From Bacteroidia bacterium (GTDB lineage: Bacteria; Bacteroidota; Bacteroidia; Bacteroidales; Prolixibacteraceae), in assembly GCA_026391655.1 (NCBI GenBank), contig JAPLDR010000055.1:34432-98431 (forward strand): DNA of 64,000 nucleotides. The letters run 5' to 3'. Made by a program: the position numbers and the translations under genes. The notes under the pieces are model-generated. The model was given only the letters and a program-made list of their open reading frames with translations. It had not been told where the DNA came from and made no database searches. Positions 44,930-52,977 of this stretch are shown here, piece by piece; the first letter of the stretch is position 1, and each line of letters begins with the position of its first letter.

Positions 44930-46036
44930 TTAATTGAAAATCTTGCCAACAATGGGAATTTGCCTGATCAGCCACGACACGAGCAGGGAGGAAATCATAG
45001 CCAGAAATCCGATAATAAAGAATTTAGGAAGGGCATGAAGATGGATGCTGTTAGTTAAAACTGACAGGTAAATTAATATGGGAGCATGAAATACATAAAC
45101 ACCAAAAATATTTTCCGAAAGAAATTTCATCGTTCTGTTTTGGATATTAAATTTTGCTTTCGCAATACCCATTAAGGCAATAATAAAGGTTACGCAGAAG
45201 AGTGATTCCCAGAAGGCATAAAGAATCGACGGTGCATTCATTCCTCCGACGATAAGCAATTTACCTTCAAAAACTTTTCCAACGTATAATGTGATGAACC
45301 ATATCGGAAGTCCGATACCAAAAGAGATATACAACCATTTCTTCCCTTGTTGAAAGGTTATATTTTGCAGAATATTGTTTTTGGATGCCCGTGTACCTAA
45401 ATAAAACATCACGATATAAGCAGCAAAAAAACAAAACTGAAGGTTGTAAAATGACGTCCCGATCGGTGCAATAATACGTATGCCAAATGCGAATAAGGTA
45501 ATAAGGCCAATAAGTGCAGCGACTTTTTTATAAGATACACTAATGTTTGTTTTATTTGAAGGCAGGTATTTATGCATCAATGCATACAAAATTGAGAAAA
45601 TAAGAAGTGCAAACGCAAACCAGAGTGGTCCTGTCCGACCCAAAAAATCAAGATGGTGAAAACCGTTCAATGTATATTCATTCACATTCAGCTGTGGATG
45701 CACCAACTTAACGCACAATGGGTGGATAAGAAAAATATAAAACAATACCGGTATTCCGAGACGTTTCAAGCGGTCGAGAATAAAGGTTTTTACCCCTTTC
45801 CGTTCAAGCGAAGCTGGAATAAAATATCCGGCAATAAAGAAGAAAAGAGACATACTAAAGCCTTGTGCATGTGATTGAAAAAGAAAGAAGAATAGTTTTT
45901 CGACCACATTAAGCGGCTGGGGTTCTGTGTAATACCAATCTCCTATGCAACTGTAGGTTACCGCAGTGTGAATCAAAACAACAATTGCAATGCAAAATAC
46001 TCGTAGGTTGTCTATATAAGGTAATCTGTTTGTCAT
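44930..46036 (-). CDS. Membrane acyltransferase (acyltransferase_3 / OafA-like)
   Basis: Protein of 368 residues with about ten hydrophobic segments. The N-terminus LPYIDNLRVFCIAIVVLIHTAVTY contains the conserved R and H of acyltransferase_3 enzymes, and FSMSLFFFIAGYFIPASLERKG is the second family signature. Such enzymes move acyl groups, often acetyl, onto sugars, lipids or peptidoglycan on the outer face of the inner membrane. The C-terminus VFHAPILIYLSVL is typical. No polysaccharide-synthesis genes are adjacent, so the acceptor is unknown. Confidence 0.88.
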   Translation of the reverse strand: MTNRLPYIDNLRVFCIAIVVLIHTAVTYSCIGDWYYTEPQPLNVVEKLFFFLFQSHAQGFSMSLFFFIAGYFIPASLERKGVKTFILDRLKRLGIPVLFYIFLIHPLCVKLVHPQLNVNEYTLNGFHHLDFLGRTGPLWFAFALLIFSILYALMHKYLPSNKTNISVSYKKVAALIGLITLFAFGIRIIAPIGTSFYNLQFCFFAAYIVMFYLGTRASKNNILQNITFQQGKKWLYISFGIGLPIWFITLYVGKVFEGKLLIVGGMNAPSILYAFWESLFCVTFIIALMGIAKAKFNIQNRTMKFLSENIFGVYVFHAPILIYLSVLTNSIHLHALPKFFIIGFLAMISSLLVSWLIRQIPIVGKIFN

Positions 46037-46080
46037 GTCTGGCTCTGATTAGCAGTTATCAATACATGCAATTTGACGCT

Positions 46081-46107
46081 AAAAAAGGTGTAACGCTAAT
46101 TACACCC
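46081..46107 (-). terminator. Rho-independent terminator after the 116-residue gene
   Basis: On the minus strand GGTGTAA and TTACACC form a hairpin with a six-base loop followed by six T. It lies between the stop of the hypothetical gene at 46133 and the acyltransferase start, so these two are separately transcribed. Confidence 0.75.
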
Positions 46108-46132
46108 CAAAATAACAAATGCAGCTCATATT

Positions 46133-46483
46133 CTATTTCATCAATTGTAGCTTTAAATTGATTTCATTCAGGTCCAGACAACATTCAATATTACCATATT
46201 CATGTAACCTTTTTAAGGCATTTAATATTGAATCATCCGTAAAATGAACAGATTGTTCACCGTACCTTCTGGCGTTTAGCTCTTTCTTCAATTTTTCGAA
46301 ATTACAAAAAGTTACATTTTCAAAATCTGATTCTAAATTGTACAATGTAGTAAATACATCGAAATCATCGTTGTTCCAATACGGAGGTGAAAGAATTTTC
46401 TTGTGAACAGTAAAAGTGCGTTCCAGGTTATGTTTAAAACATTCCCATTCCTCTCTTTTTTCAGTCGTAGTTTCTTTTGTCAT
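46133..46483 (-). CDS. Hypothetical protein (116 residues)
   Basis: Cytoplasmic-looking protein, acidic and charged, mostly predicted helical (WECFKHNLERTFTVHKKI, LKKELNARRYGEQSVHF, DSILNALKRLHEYGNIE). No family recognised. The N-terminus is Thr/Glu-rich (MTKETTTEKREE). A terminator follows it, and the divergent GH20-like gene begins about 200 bases upstream on the other strand, so it is probably its own unit. Coding status rests on length, an ATG start and the matching terminator. Confidence 0.55.
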   Translation of the reverse strand: MTKETTTEKREEWECFKHNLERTFTVHKKILSPPYWNNDDFDVFTTLYNLESDFENVTFCNFEKLKKELNARRYGEQSVHFTDDSILNALKRLHEYGNIECCLDLNEINLKLQLMK

Positions 46484-46685
46484 TTTGTTTGTTTTTAAAA
46501 TAACGAATTAAAGATTCAAATATTCGATTTCCGTTTGAAATTGAACAAAGTTATAAATAAAAATATTGGAAAACGTTTAAATGAGATTAAATTTTAATGG
46601 GTATAAAAAAATAATAATTTTTGTGATTTTTCTGAATTTTCGCCAGCTTTACACACTGAACTTTAACATCAAAAATCTGGAAATT

Positions 46686-47783
46686 ATGACTAAACCGTTT
46701 GTTCCTTTAATCCTTTTCTTTTCACTATTTATCGGAAATTCCGCCATTTCGCAGGATACCTTACCGATCAGGGGTTTTTGCATTTCGGCACCACAACCGG
46801 CAGATGTTGATGCTTTTGTTAAGTTTATTGATGAAGAATTAGCACCACGGCAAGTGAATACCCTGATTCTTAGGGTCGATTACAATTATCAGTTCGAAAG
46901 TCATCCCGAATTGCGCGATGAGTCGGCATTGTCGAAAGCCGAAGTGAAGAAGCTCGTTGACGTGTGTCGCAAAAATAAGATTCGGATCTTTCCGCAGATT
47001 AACCTGCTTGGGCATCAGTCGTGGGCTACCAAACTCAATAACCTCCTGAGGGTTTATCCGGAATTTGATGAAACCCCACAAGTTAAAATGCCCGAAAAAT
47101 ACAAATGGCCCAATGATGAAGGGCTTTATTGCAAAAGTTATTGCCCGCTCCATCCCGGGGTTCATAAGATCGTTTTCGCCCTCGTGGATGAGATTTGCGA
47201 TGCATTCGAAAGTGATGCATTTCATGCCGGAATGGACGAGGTTTTTTATATTGGAGATGATAAGTGCCCGCGCTGCTCGGGCAAAGACAAATCGGATTTG
47301 TTTGCCGGCGAAGTGAACATGATCCGCGACCACCTGGCTCTGAAAAAACGCCAACTCTGGATCTGGGGTGACCGGCTTATTGATGGAAAAACCACCGGAA
47401 TGGGGATGTGGGAAGCGAGTGAAAACAATACATATCGGGCTATTGATTTGATAAACAAAGATGTGATGATATGCGACTGGCACTACGAACGTCCTGACCA
47501 GACTGCTGTATATTTTGCGACCAAAGGTTTCAATGTTTTGACCTGCCCCTGGCGTATGCCCGAAAATGCAGTCCGGCAGACGCAGGATATGTTTCGGTTC
47601 AGGGCTTCGGTTACTCCTGAGATGAAAGAACATTTTCAGGGAATGATGCAAACGGTTTGGACGGGTGCCGGACAGTTTATGGATGAGTTCTATGGCCGGA
47701 AAACTGACAGGAAAGAAGGCGGTAATACGGCATCCAATTGTTTCAAAGCTATGTTTGGAGAGATTGCGAAACAGAGTAATTAA
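46686..47783 (+). CDS. Secreted GH20-like (hexosaminidase-type) barrel protein
   Basis: Protein of 365 residues from the ATG at 46686, which gives a signal peptide (FVPLILFFSLFIGNSAISQ); the frame is open to 46581. The barrel has IRIFPQINLLGHQSWA and FHAGMDEVFYIGDDKCPRC, where the D-E pair (D184-E185) corresponds to the polarising Asp and acid/base Glu of GH20 enzymes. The usual GH20 N-terminal domain is absent, and the closing Trp-rich strand appears as MMQTVWTGAGQFM. GH20 enzymes release beta-linked N-acetylhexosamines. The short barrel-only form could instead be a GH20-related protein of other specificity. Followed by DUF1287 and DUF5009 genes; with DUF5009, a putative sugar acetyltransferase relative, a hexosamine link is plausible (inference). 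Confidence 0.7.
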   Translation: MTKPFVPLILFFSLFIGNSAISQDTLPIRGFCISAPQPADVDAFVKFIDEELAPRQVNTLILRVDYNYQFESHPELRDESALSKAEVKKLVDVCRKNKIRIFPQINLLGHQSWATKLNNLLRVYPEFDETPQVKMPEKYKWPNDEGLYCKSYCPLHPGVHKIVFALVDEICDAFESDAFHAGMDEVFYIGDDKCPRCSGKDKSDLFAGEVNMIRDHLALKKRQLWIWGDRLIDGKTTGMGMWEASENNTYRAIDLINKDVMICDWHYERPDQTAVYFATKGFNVLTCPWRMPENAVRQTQDMFRFRASVTPEMKEHFQGMMQTVWTGAGQFMDEFYGRKTDRKEGGNTASNCFKAMFGEIAKQSN

Positions 47784-47811
47784 TTGTAAACTTAGTATTA
47801 TTGCTAATACG

Positions 47812-48396
47812 GTGAAAATAAAACCATTAAGCATATTAGTATTTTTACTAACGATCAATTTAGCGGTTGGTCAGACCACTTTTTATGACAAACTTTCTGA
47901 CTCTGCACTGGAATTAACGAAACAAAATGTTGTTTATGACCCAGGTTATTTTACTATTGACTATCCAAATGGAGATATACCGGGTAACAAAGGAGTATGC
48001 ACGGATGTAGTTATCCGGGCATATAGAAAGCTCGGAATTGACTTGCAAAAGGAAGTTCATGAAGATATGAAAGCTTACTTCTATAAGTATCCGAAAAGTT
48101 GGGGACTGACACAACCAGACAAAAACATTGACCACAGAAGAGTTCCAAACCTTATGGTTTTCTTTACCCGGCACGGAAGCGTAAAACCAATTACCAATAA
48201 ACCAGGCGATTATTTACCAGGTGATATTGTTTGCTGGGACCTGGGAGGAGGGATAACTCATATTGGACTTGTAGTTAATAAGAAATCCAAAAACGGGATA
48301 AGATATTTAATTGTTCACAACATTGGTGGCGGACAAGTTCTTGCAGACTGTTTGTTTGAATTTAAAATCCTGGGGCATTACAGATACAAAATATAA
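47812..48396 (+). CDS. Secreted DUF1287 protein
   Basis: Protein of 194 residues taken from a GTG at 47812, which starts a signal peptide (VKIKPLSILVFLLTINLAVGQ); the frame is open back to 47665, inside the GH20-like gene, but that start would lack export features. DUF1287 marks: GVCTDVVIRAYRKLGIDLQ (catalytic-type Cys), MVFFTRHG, YLPGDIVCWDLGGGITHIGLVV (conserved His) and VHNIGGG. The fold is NlpC/P60-like, so a Cys-His hydrolase of peptidoglycan or a related amide is likely. The next gene's ATG is 13 bases after its stop. Confidence 0.82.
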   Translation: MKIKPLSILVFLLTINLAVGQTTFYDKLSDSALELTKQNVVYDPGYFTIDYPNGDIPGNKGVCTDVVIRAYRKLGIDLQKEVHEDMKAYFYKYPKSWGLTQPDKNIDHRRVPNLMVFFTRHGSVKPITNKPGDYLPGDIVCWDLGGGITHIGLVVNKKSKNGIRYLIVHNIGGGQVLADCLFEFKILGHYRYKI

Positions 48397-48409
48397 TAAA
48401 CAAACCACA

Positions 48410-49573
48410 ATGATCCAGCAAAACCGAATTTTTTCAATCGATGTATTTCGGGCAATTACCATGTTACTGATGATTTTTGTAAACGACTTGTGGTCGTTAA
48501 CGGGCGTACCGCTCTGGCTCGAACATGCCCGGGCGGATCAGGATTTCCTTGGATTTTCGGACATTGTATTTCCCTGCTTCCTGTTTATCGTGGGGATGTC
48601 GATTCCGTATGCGATGCGTAACCGGATTTCAAAAGGAGAAAGCCATTTTCAGATTTTGCAGCACATTTTGCTTCGTTCGCTTGCACTGCTTGTGATGGGA
48701 TTTTTTACGGTTAACATTTCTGATCTGAATGTTGCAGCTTCGGGTCTGAGTCGCGGAGGATTTCAGATTATCATGGTTGCCGGATTCTTTCTGATCTGGA
48801 ATGTGTACCCGAAAGCGGAAGACTGGAAAAAATTTCTTTTCGCCGGGTTGCAACTGGTTGGTGTGATACTTTTGATTTTGCTGGTTTATCTGTTCAAGGG
48901 CGGGAGAGATGGCGCCGGACAAATGACTCCTCAATGGTGGGGAATTCTGGGACTTATTGGCTGGACTTACCTGATCTCAGCACCGATTTACCTGTTCGCC
49001 CGAAAATCTCCGGCAATGCTGCTGTTTTTCTGGTTCCTGTTTACAATACTGAATATTGCCGATCATGCCCAATGGTTTCATACTCCTATTCCGGGTGGTG
49101 GCGCATTCCAGGGATTTGCCTTTGCCGGAATTGCCGCCAGCCTCTTGATTGATCGTGCGACCTCCCTTGAAAGACGTCAAAAGTTGCCACTGGTTTTCAT
49201 TGGCAGCGCTGTCTTGCTGGTGATAGCAGGTTTTATTTTGCGTTACTTTTTTATTATCTCGAAGATCCAGGCAACACCAACATGGGTTTTTCTATGCAAT
49301 GGAATTGCCTTCGGATTTTTTGCGCTGATCTATTTTGTAGTTGATTTAAAAGGTAAAGCCAATTGGTTCGGCTTGATCAAACCTGCCGGAACAAGCACCC
49401 TTACTTGTTACCTGATCCCATATGTTTATTATAGCTTAGCCATATATGCATTTACGCTTCCTTTATTCCTGAAAACCGGAGTGGTTGGCTTGCTTAAATC
49501 CTTTATTTATGCGATGATTATTATTGGGATTACTGCAATTCTGGGTAAAATAAAGATTAAGCTGAAGATTTAA
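48410..49573 (+). CDS. DUF5009 / heparan-alpha-glucosaminide N-acetyltransferase-like membrane protein
   Basis: Protein of 387 residues from the ATG at 48410; the frame is open to 48311 but this start gives the family-typical N-terminus RIFSIDVFRAITMLLMIFVNDLW. About ten membrane segments. FSDIVFPCFLFIVGMSIPYAM and the LD/FRG-type start are marks of the HGSNAT/YeiB-like family (DUF5009). Relatives acetylate terminal glucosamine across a membrane using cytosolic acetyl-CoA (HGSNAT), and bacterial homologues are often found with hexosamine or chitobiose genes. The upstream GH20-like gene fits that pattern. Probably co-transcribed with the DUF1287 gene (13-base gap). Confidence 0.83.
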   Translation: MIQQNRIFSIDVFRAITMLLMIFVNDLWSLTGVPLWLEHARADQDFLGFSDIVFPCFLFIVGMSIPYAMRNRISKGESHFQILQHILLRSLALLVMGFFTVNISDLNVAASGLSRGGFQIIMVAGFFLIWNVYPKAEDWKKFLFAGLQLVGVILLILLVYLFKGGRDGAGQMTPQWWGILGLIGWTYLISAPIYLFARKSPAMLLFFWFLFTILNIADHAQWFHTPIPGGGAFQGFAFAGIAASLLIDRATSLERRQKLPLVFIGSAVLLVIAGFILRYFFIISKIQATPTWVFLCNGIAFGFFALIYFVVDLKGKANWFGLIKPAGTSTLTCYLIPYVYYSLAIYAFTLPLFLKTGVVGLLKSFIYAMIIIGITAILGKIKIKLKI

Positions 49574-49678
49574 ATGTTTGAATCCCAAATGAATAGGCTA
49601 TGATCGCCACAAAGACACCAAAACACCATCCGTCAACTGACGGACACAAATTTTAATACGTTTTAATTCTGATCTTTG

Positions 49679-49940
49679 TGGCTCTATGACGTTTCGTGTG
49701 GGTAATTAAATTTAACGATGAAAAAAAATTAAAACCTTATTTGCCAGAGTAACCTTAGTAGAAATGGAATGTGGAAGAAGAATTAACCTTATTACCTTAT
49801 TGATTTACAGATAGATTAATGAGGTTGAACCCAGAGGATCTGCTTACTACTAAGGTTAATTAACTGAAAATAAGGTTCTAATATAAAGTTTACTTTAGTT
49901 TCAGTATAAATTCGAACCCACACGAAACGTTATAGAGCCA
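49679..49940. repeat. Nested inverted-repeat element (MITE-like)
   Basis: Inside the gene-free stretch 49574-50037. Outer arms 49679-49712 and 49908-49940 pair with few mismatches (GGCTCTATGACGTTTCGTGTG against its complement). Inner arms about 49732-49760 and 49850-49877 pair as well (CCTTATTT...AACCTTAGTAG). The centre of ~90 bases is AT-rich. On both sides lie CCACAAAGACACCAAAAC-like and ATGTGGTGGCTTTC sequences that also pair loosely. The whole could fold into one ~260-base hairpin. No transposase is present. Confidence 0.7.
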
Positions 49941-50037
49941 TCTTAGTGATGCTTGGCATCTATGTGGTGGCTTTCTTATTTTCTGACTTTTCAGAGCAGG
50001 TCTCAAACTTATAATTCATAAGTTATATCTCTCCTAC

Positions 50038-52206
50038 CTACTTTGCCTCAGTAATTTCAATTACGGCACTCGTTAAATCACTGTTATTCGGCAATTGCAA
50101 ACCAATTTTCATGAGGTAATCGCCCGAAAAGGTTTTGCCTTCTGCTGTAAATCTACTCCAGCCTTTGGACATTTTATTGATTTCCTCAATTTTGTAATTT
50201 TTATTTGAATCCAAACCCATTAAACGCACAGGACTAAACTGACCAAATGTCCGCGGATGAAGCGCATAGGAGAAAAGTATCGATTTGCTCTTATCCTCAT
50301 TGACGTACATCAGCACGGCACGCTCTTCTTCGTATGGCGAAATCAGCCTGTATAAATCACCCTTCCAGATCAGATCTTTCAGACGGTTGTAATTCTGAAC
50401 AGCCTGCTTACTGAATTTTAGCTCATCCTCAGTCATCTCTTTTACGCGAATGTCATATCCCATTTTGCCCATCATGGCCACGTCGGTTCTGTATTTGAGC
50501 GATTGCTTGCCCATGGAAGTGATGTGATTGCACAAAGTAATGCTCGGAAAAAAGTAGGAATAACTCCATTGAATAAAGATGCGTTCGTAAGGATCCGTAT
50601 TGTCACTTGGCCAGAATTCGGTGAAATATTTCAGCGCCCCGTAATCGGTACGGCCACCACCGCCCGAACAAAGCATTATAGGCAGATGTGGATATTTGGC
50701 ACGCAAGCGTTCCATCACCTTATAAAAGCTGCGAACATATTCAATCTGAACATGCGACTGATTGTCTTTCTGGTAAGCAGAATAGGTATTGGTCATCATC
50801 CGGTTACAATCCCATTTGATAAAACCAATTTTAGGATTTTTGGTTAGCATGCCATCCACAAGGTTATACACAAAATTCTGAACTTCAGGATTCGTTAAAT
50901 CGAGCACAAGCTGATTGCGGTAATAGTGTTCATCACGGTTGGGTAGCTTCAGAATCCAGTCGGGATGTTTTTCATACAATTCACTTTTCGGATTCACCAT
51001 CTCCGGTTCTATCCAAATACCAAATTTCACCCCTTTGGCCTCTGCCTGTTGTACGAGATATCCGAGTCCGTTAGGTAATTTGGTTGCAGTTTCCTGCCAG
51101 TCGCCCAATCCTGCGCCATCATTTCTCCGTGGATATTTATTCCCAAACCAACCGTCGTCGAGCAGAAACACGTCAACCCCCAGTTCTTTGGCATCTCCGA
51201 CTAAATCTGTCAGTTTTTTTTCATCAAAATCAAAATAAGTTGTTTCCCAGTTGTTCAGCAAGGTTAACCGGCTTCCGTTTCCATCCAGCACTCCATAATT
51301 GCGCGCCCATTTATGGAAATTCCGACTTGCCTGACCTTTGCCCTGATTGCTGAATGTGAACAGAAATTCAGGAGTGACAAAACTCTCATTCGGATTCAGG
51401 TGATATTCCGATGCAAAAGGATTTATTCCGGAAATCATCCTTAGCGAATTGCTGTTATCAATCTCAAACAAAAGCTGAAAGCTTCCTGTCCAACCTAAAG
51501 TTCCGGCAATCACTTCGCCTGAATTTTCATCAGCCAAATTGTTCCTGGAAAGAAAGAACACTGGTGTCTGATAAAAATCGGCTCGTGTACCCAGTTTGCT
51601 GTCGATGGTTTTTATTCCGCTTGTCAGCTGGCTTTCTTCCATGCGCATTTCCTTAGCCCAGTCGCCGTGAAATTGAGTAAGCCAGTATTTATCAGCATCC
51701 CAATGTATCATGGCCGAAGCAAAATTGCTTAAAATCACCGGCTTCTTTTCCTGATGTTTGATTTCAGTCCAGGTTTTGATGATGTTTTCCTTCTGAAAGG
51801 CCGTAAAGTTAAGATGCACTTCAACGGGGTATTTGGGATCTTTGAGTAAAATTGATGTCGTTACGAGATTTCCGTCGCGTGTTACTTTCTCGTCGGCGAA
51901 CAATAATTCAAGTGATGGATTTCCATCGTTATGCAGCATTTTAATGGCCGGCTCGAATAAATTGTCGGTTCCAGAAGGAATATACGCTTCGTGCTGATTG
52001 GGTAATCCTTTGTAATCTTCAATGTTTTTAAGTTTTTCGCCAAGATAAACCTGATATAGTTTTTGGTTCTTTCCTACCGAAAACACTAATGCGGTATTTT
52101 CCGTTTCGATTAAAATTTGTTTTTGAGTGGCAGGAGCCTGCGGAAACTGTGCCGGAGCATTCATTACCAAAGCGATGAAGGCCAAAACAAGAAAATATTT
52201 TCTCAT
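50038..52206 (-). CDS. Secreted GH36 alpha-galactosidase
   Basis: Protein of 722 residues, standard GH36 size, with a signal peptide (KYFLVLAFIALVMNAPAQ). N-terminal beta-supersandwich, then a barrel with DVFLLDDGWFGNKYPRRND, FGIWIEPEMVNPKSELYE, the nucleophile Asp in FIKWDCNR (D466), LCSGGGGRTDYG and the acid/base Asp in FWPSDNTDP (D535), followed by SYFFPSITLCNHITS and a C-terminal beta domain. It cleaves terminal alpha-1,6-galactose from raffinose-type sugars or galactomannan. It stands alone on the minus strand between the DUF5009 gene and the AT-rich RT island. Confidence 0.95.
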   Translation of the reverse strand: MRKYFLVLAFIALVMNAPAQFPQAPATQKQILIETENTALVFSVGKNQKLYQVYLGEKLKNIEDYKGLPNQHEAYIPSGTDNLFEPAIKMLHNDGNPSLELLFADEKVTRDGNLVTTSILLKDPKYPVEVHLNFTAFQKENIIKTWTEIKHQEKKPVILSNFASAMIHWDADKYWLTQFHGDWAKEMRMEESQLTSGIKTIDSKLGTRADFYQTPVFFLSRNNLADENSGEVIAGTLGWTGSFQLLFEIDNSNSLRMISGINPFASEYHLNPNESFVTPEFLFTFSNQGKGQASRNFHKWARNYGVLDGNGSRLTLLNNWETTYFDFDEKKLTDLVGDAKELGVDVFLLDDGWFGNKYPRRNDGAGLGDWQETATKLPNGLGYLVQQAEAKGVKFGIWIEPEMVNPKSELYEKHPDWILKLPNRDEHYYRNQLVLDLTNPEVQNFVYNLVDGMLTKNPKIGFIKWDCNRMMTNTYSAYQKDNQSHVQIEYVRSFYKVMERLRAKYPHLPIMLCSGGGGRTDYGALKYFTEFWPSDNTDPYERIFIQWSYSYFFPSITLCNHITSMGKQSLKYRTDVAMMGKMGYDIRVKEMTEDELKFSKQAVQNYNRLKDLIWKGDLYRLISPYEEERAVLMYVNEDKSKSILFSYALHPRTFGQFSPVRLMGLDSNKNYKIEEINKMSKGWSRFTAEGKTFSGDYLMKIGLQLPNNSDLTSAVIEITEAK

Positions 52207-52398
52207 GATTTTATAATTTAATTTTACATTTATTTTCGATGCTAAAGGTATTCAAACATACTGGCAATGCCAACCATTTTATTACCTAAAGTTCGGTTAA
52301 AATAAGAATCAGCAATACCCATCCACTCCAAAATAAGTTATTGAGCATAAAATAGACAAAAAGTTTAAAAAAGCAGACAATATAATCTTGGAACTTTG

Positions 52399-52406
52399 TA
52401 TCTTTA
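52399..52406 (+). promoter_or_regulatory. Weak candidate -7 element for the RT module
   Basis: TATCTTTA, one base off TAnnTTTG, lies 54 bases upstream of the first gene of the RT module. A TTGG is upstream but not well spaced. Confidence 0.3.
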
Positions 52407-52460
52407 TGATTTTCAAATAAAAACTAATAAGTAAGAATCGACAAAAAAATATCATTAACA

Positions 52461-52976
52461 ATGGAAAATAACAAGCCTTATAATAATGAATATTTGAACA
52501 AAGTATATGAGAAGCTGTTACTTACTGATTCTGATGAGATATTAAGTAAAGATGGCCTAAAATTATTTTGTGAATTCATTTCTTCAAACCCTGACTTCAA
52601 ATATAATCGCACCTATCTGACTGATTCAATTGATATTTTCTTTGATGCCTTAACAAACATAAGACAAAGGATTGCTACATTTAAAAGAATTGTTTCAAGA
52701 ATAAAAAGGCATTTTGAAATAGAAAAAGATGTATCAATTGTGTTTGATGATTTTTTTGAATATAATATCAAAGATTTTCCAGTGGGACATTTTAGAATCA
52801 TAAATGCTGAAAGATTTAGATTTGATAAAGTTACTAAAGATGATTGTATTATACGATTTATCTGGAAGATTGAGGATTCTATTAAGAAAAATGAAGTCTA
52901 TCACATTGATCTAAATGACAAAAAAAATATTGATATTCTTTGGGAAGATTTTAAAATGACCATTGAAAAACTGTAA
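52461..52976 (+). CDS. Unknown protein upstream of and coupled to the RT-HD gene
   Basis: Protein of 171 residues of no recognised family. It is charged and mainly helical in the first 90 residues (YLNKVYEKLLLTDSDEIL, NIRQRIATFKRIVSRIKRHF), with a more beta-like second half (RFDKVTKDDCIIRFIWKI, YHIDLNDKKNIDILWEDF). No signal peptide, membrane segment or known catalytic motif. The RT gene's ATG follows one base after its stop codon, so the two are probably translated together and functionally linked. Base composition is as AT-rich as the RT gene and unlike the flanking GH36 and cstA genes, suggesting both were gained together. Probably an accessory subunit of the RT module (inference). Confidence 0.72.
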   Translation: MENNKPYNNEYLNKVYEKLLLTDSDEILSKDGLKLFCEFISSNPDFKYNRTYLTDSIDIFFDALTNIRQRIATFKRIVSRIKRHFEIEKDVSIVFDDFFEYNIKDFPVGHFRIINAERFRFDKVTKDDCIIRFIWKIEDSIKKNEVYHIDLNDKKNIDILWEDFKMTIEKL

Positions 52977-52977
52977 T

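Noticed and set aside
46839..47858. 339-codon minus-strand frame opposite the GH20-like gene
   Set aside because: The plus frame carries a signal peptide and GH20 motifs; the antisense frame has no recognisable domain and overlaps it nearly fully.
49900..49945. tRNA suggested by TTCGAACCC
   Set aside because: It is one arm of the long inverted repeat (complement of GGGTTCGAA near the opposite arm) and no cloverleaf arms flank it.
52461..52976. HEPN toxin as identity of the 171-residue partner
   Set aside because: The only R...H pairs (in RIVSRIKRHF) do not have the R-x4-6-H spacing with a polar residue after R expected of HEPN nucleases.
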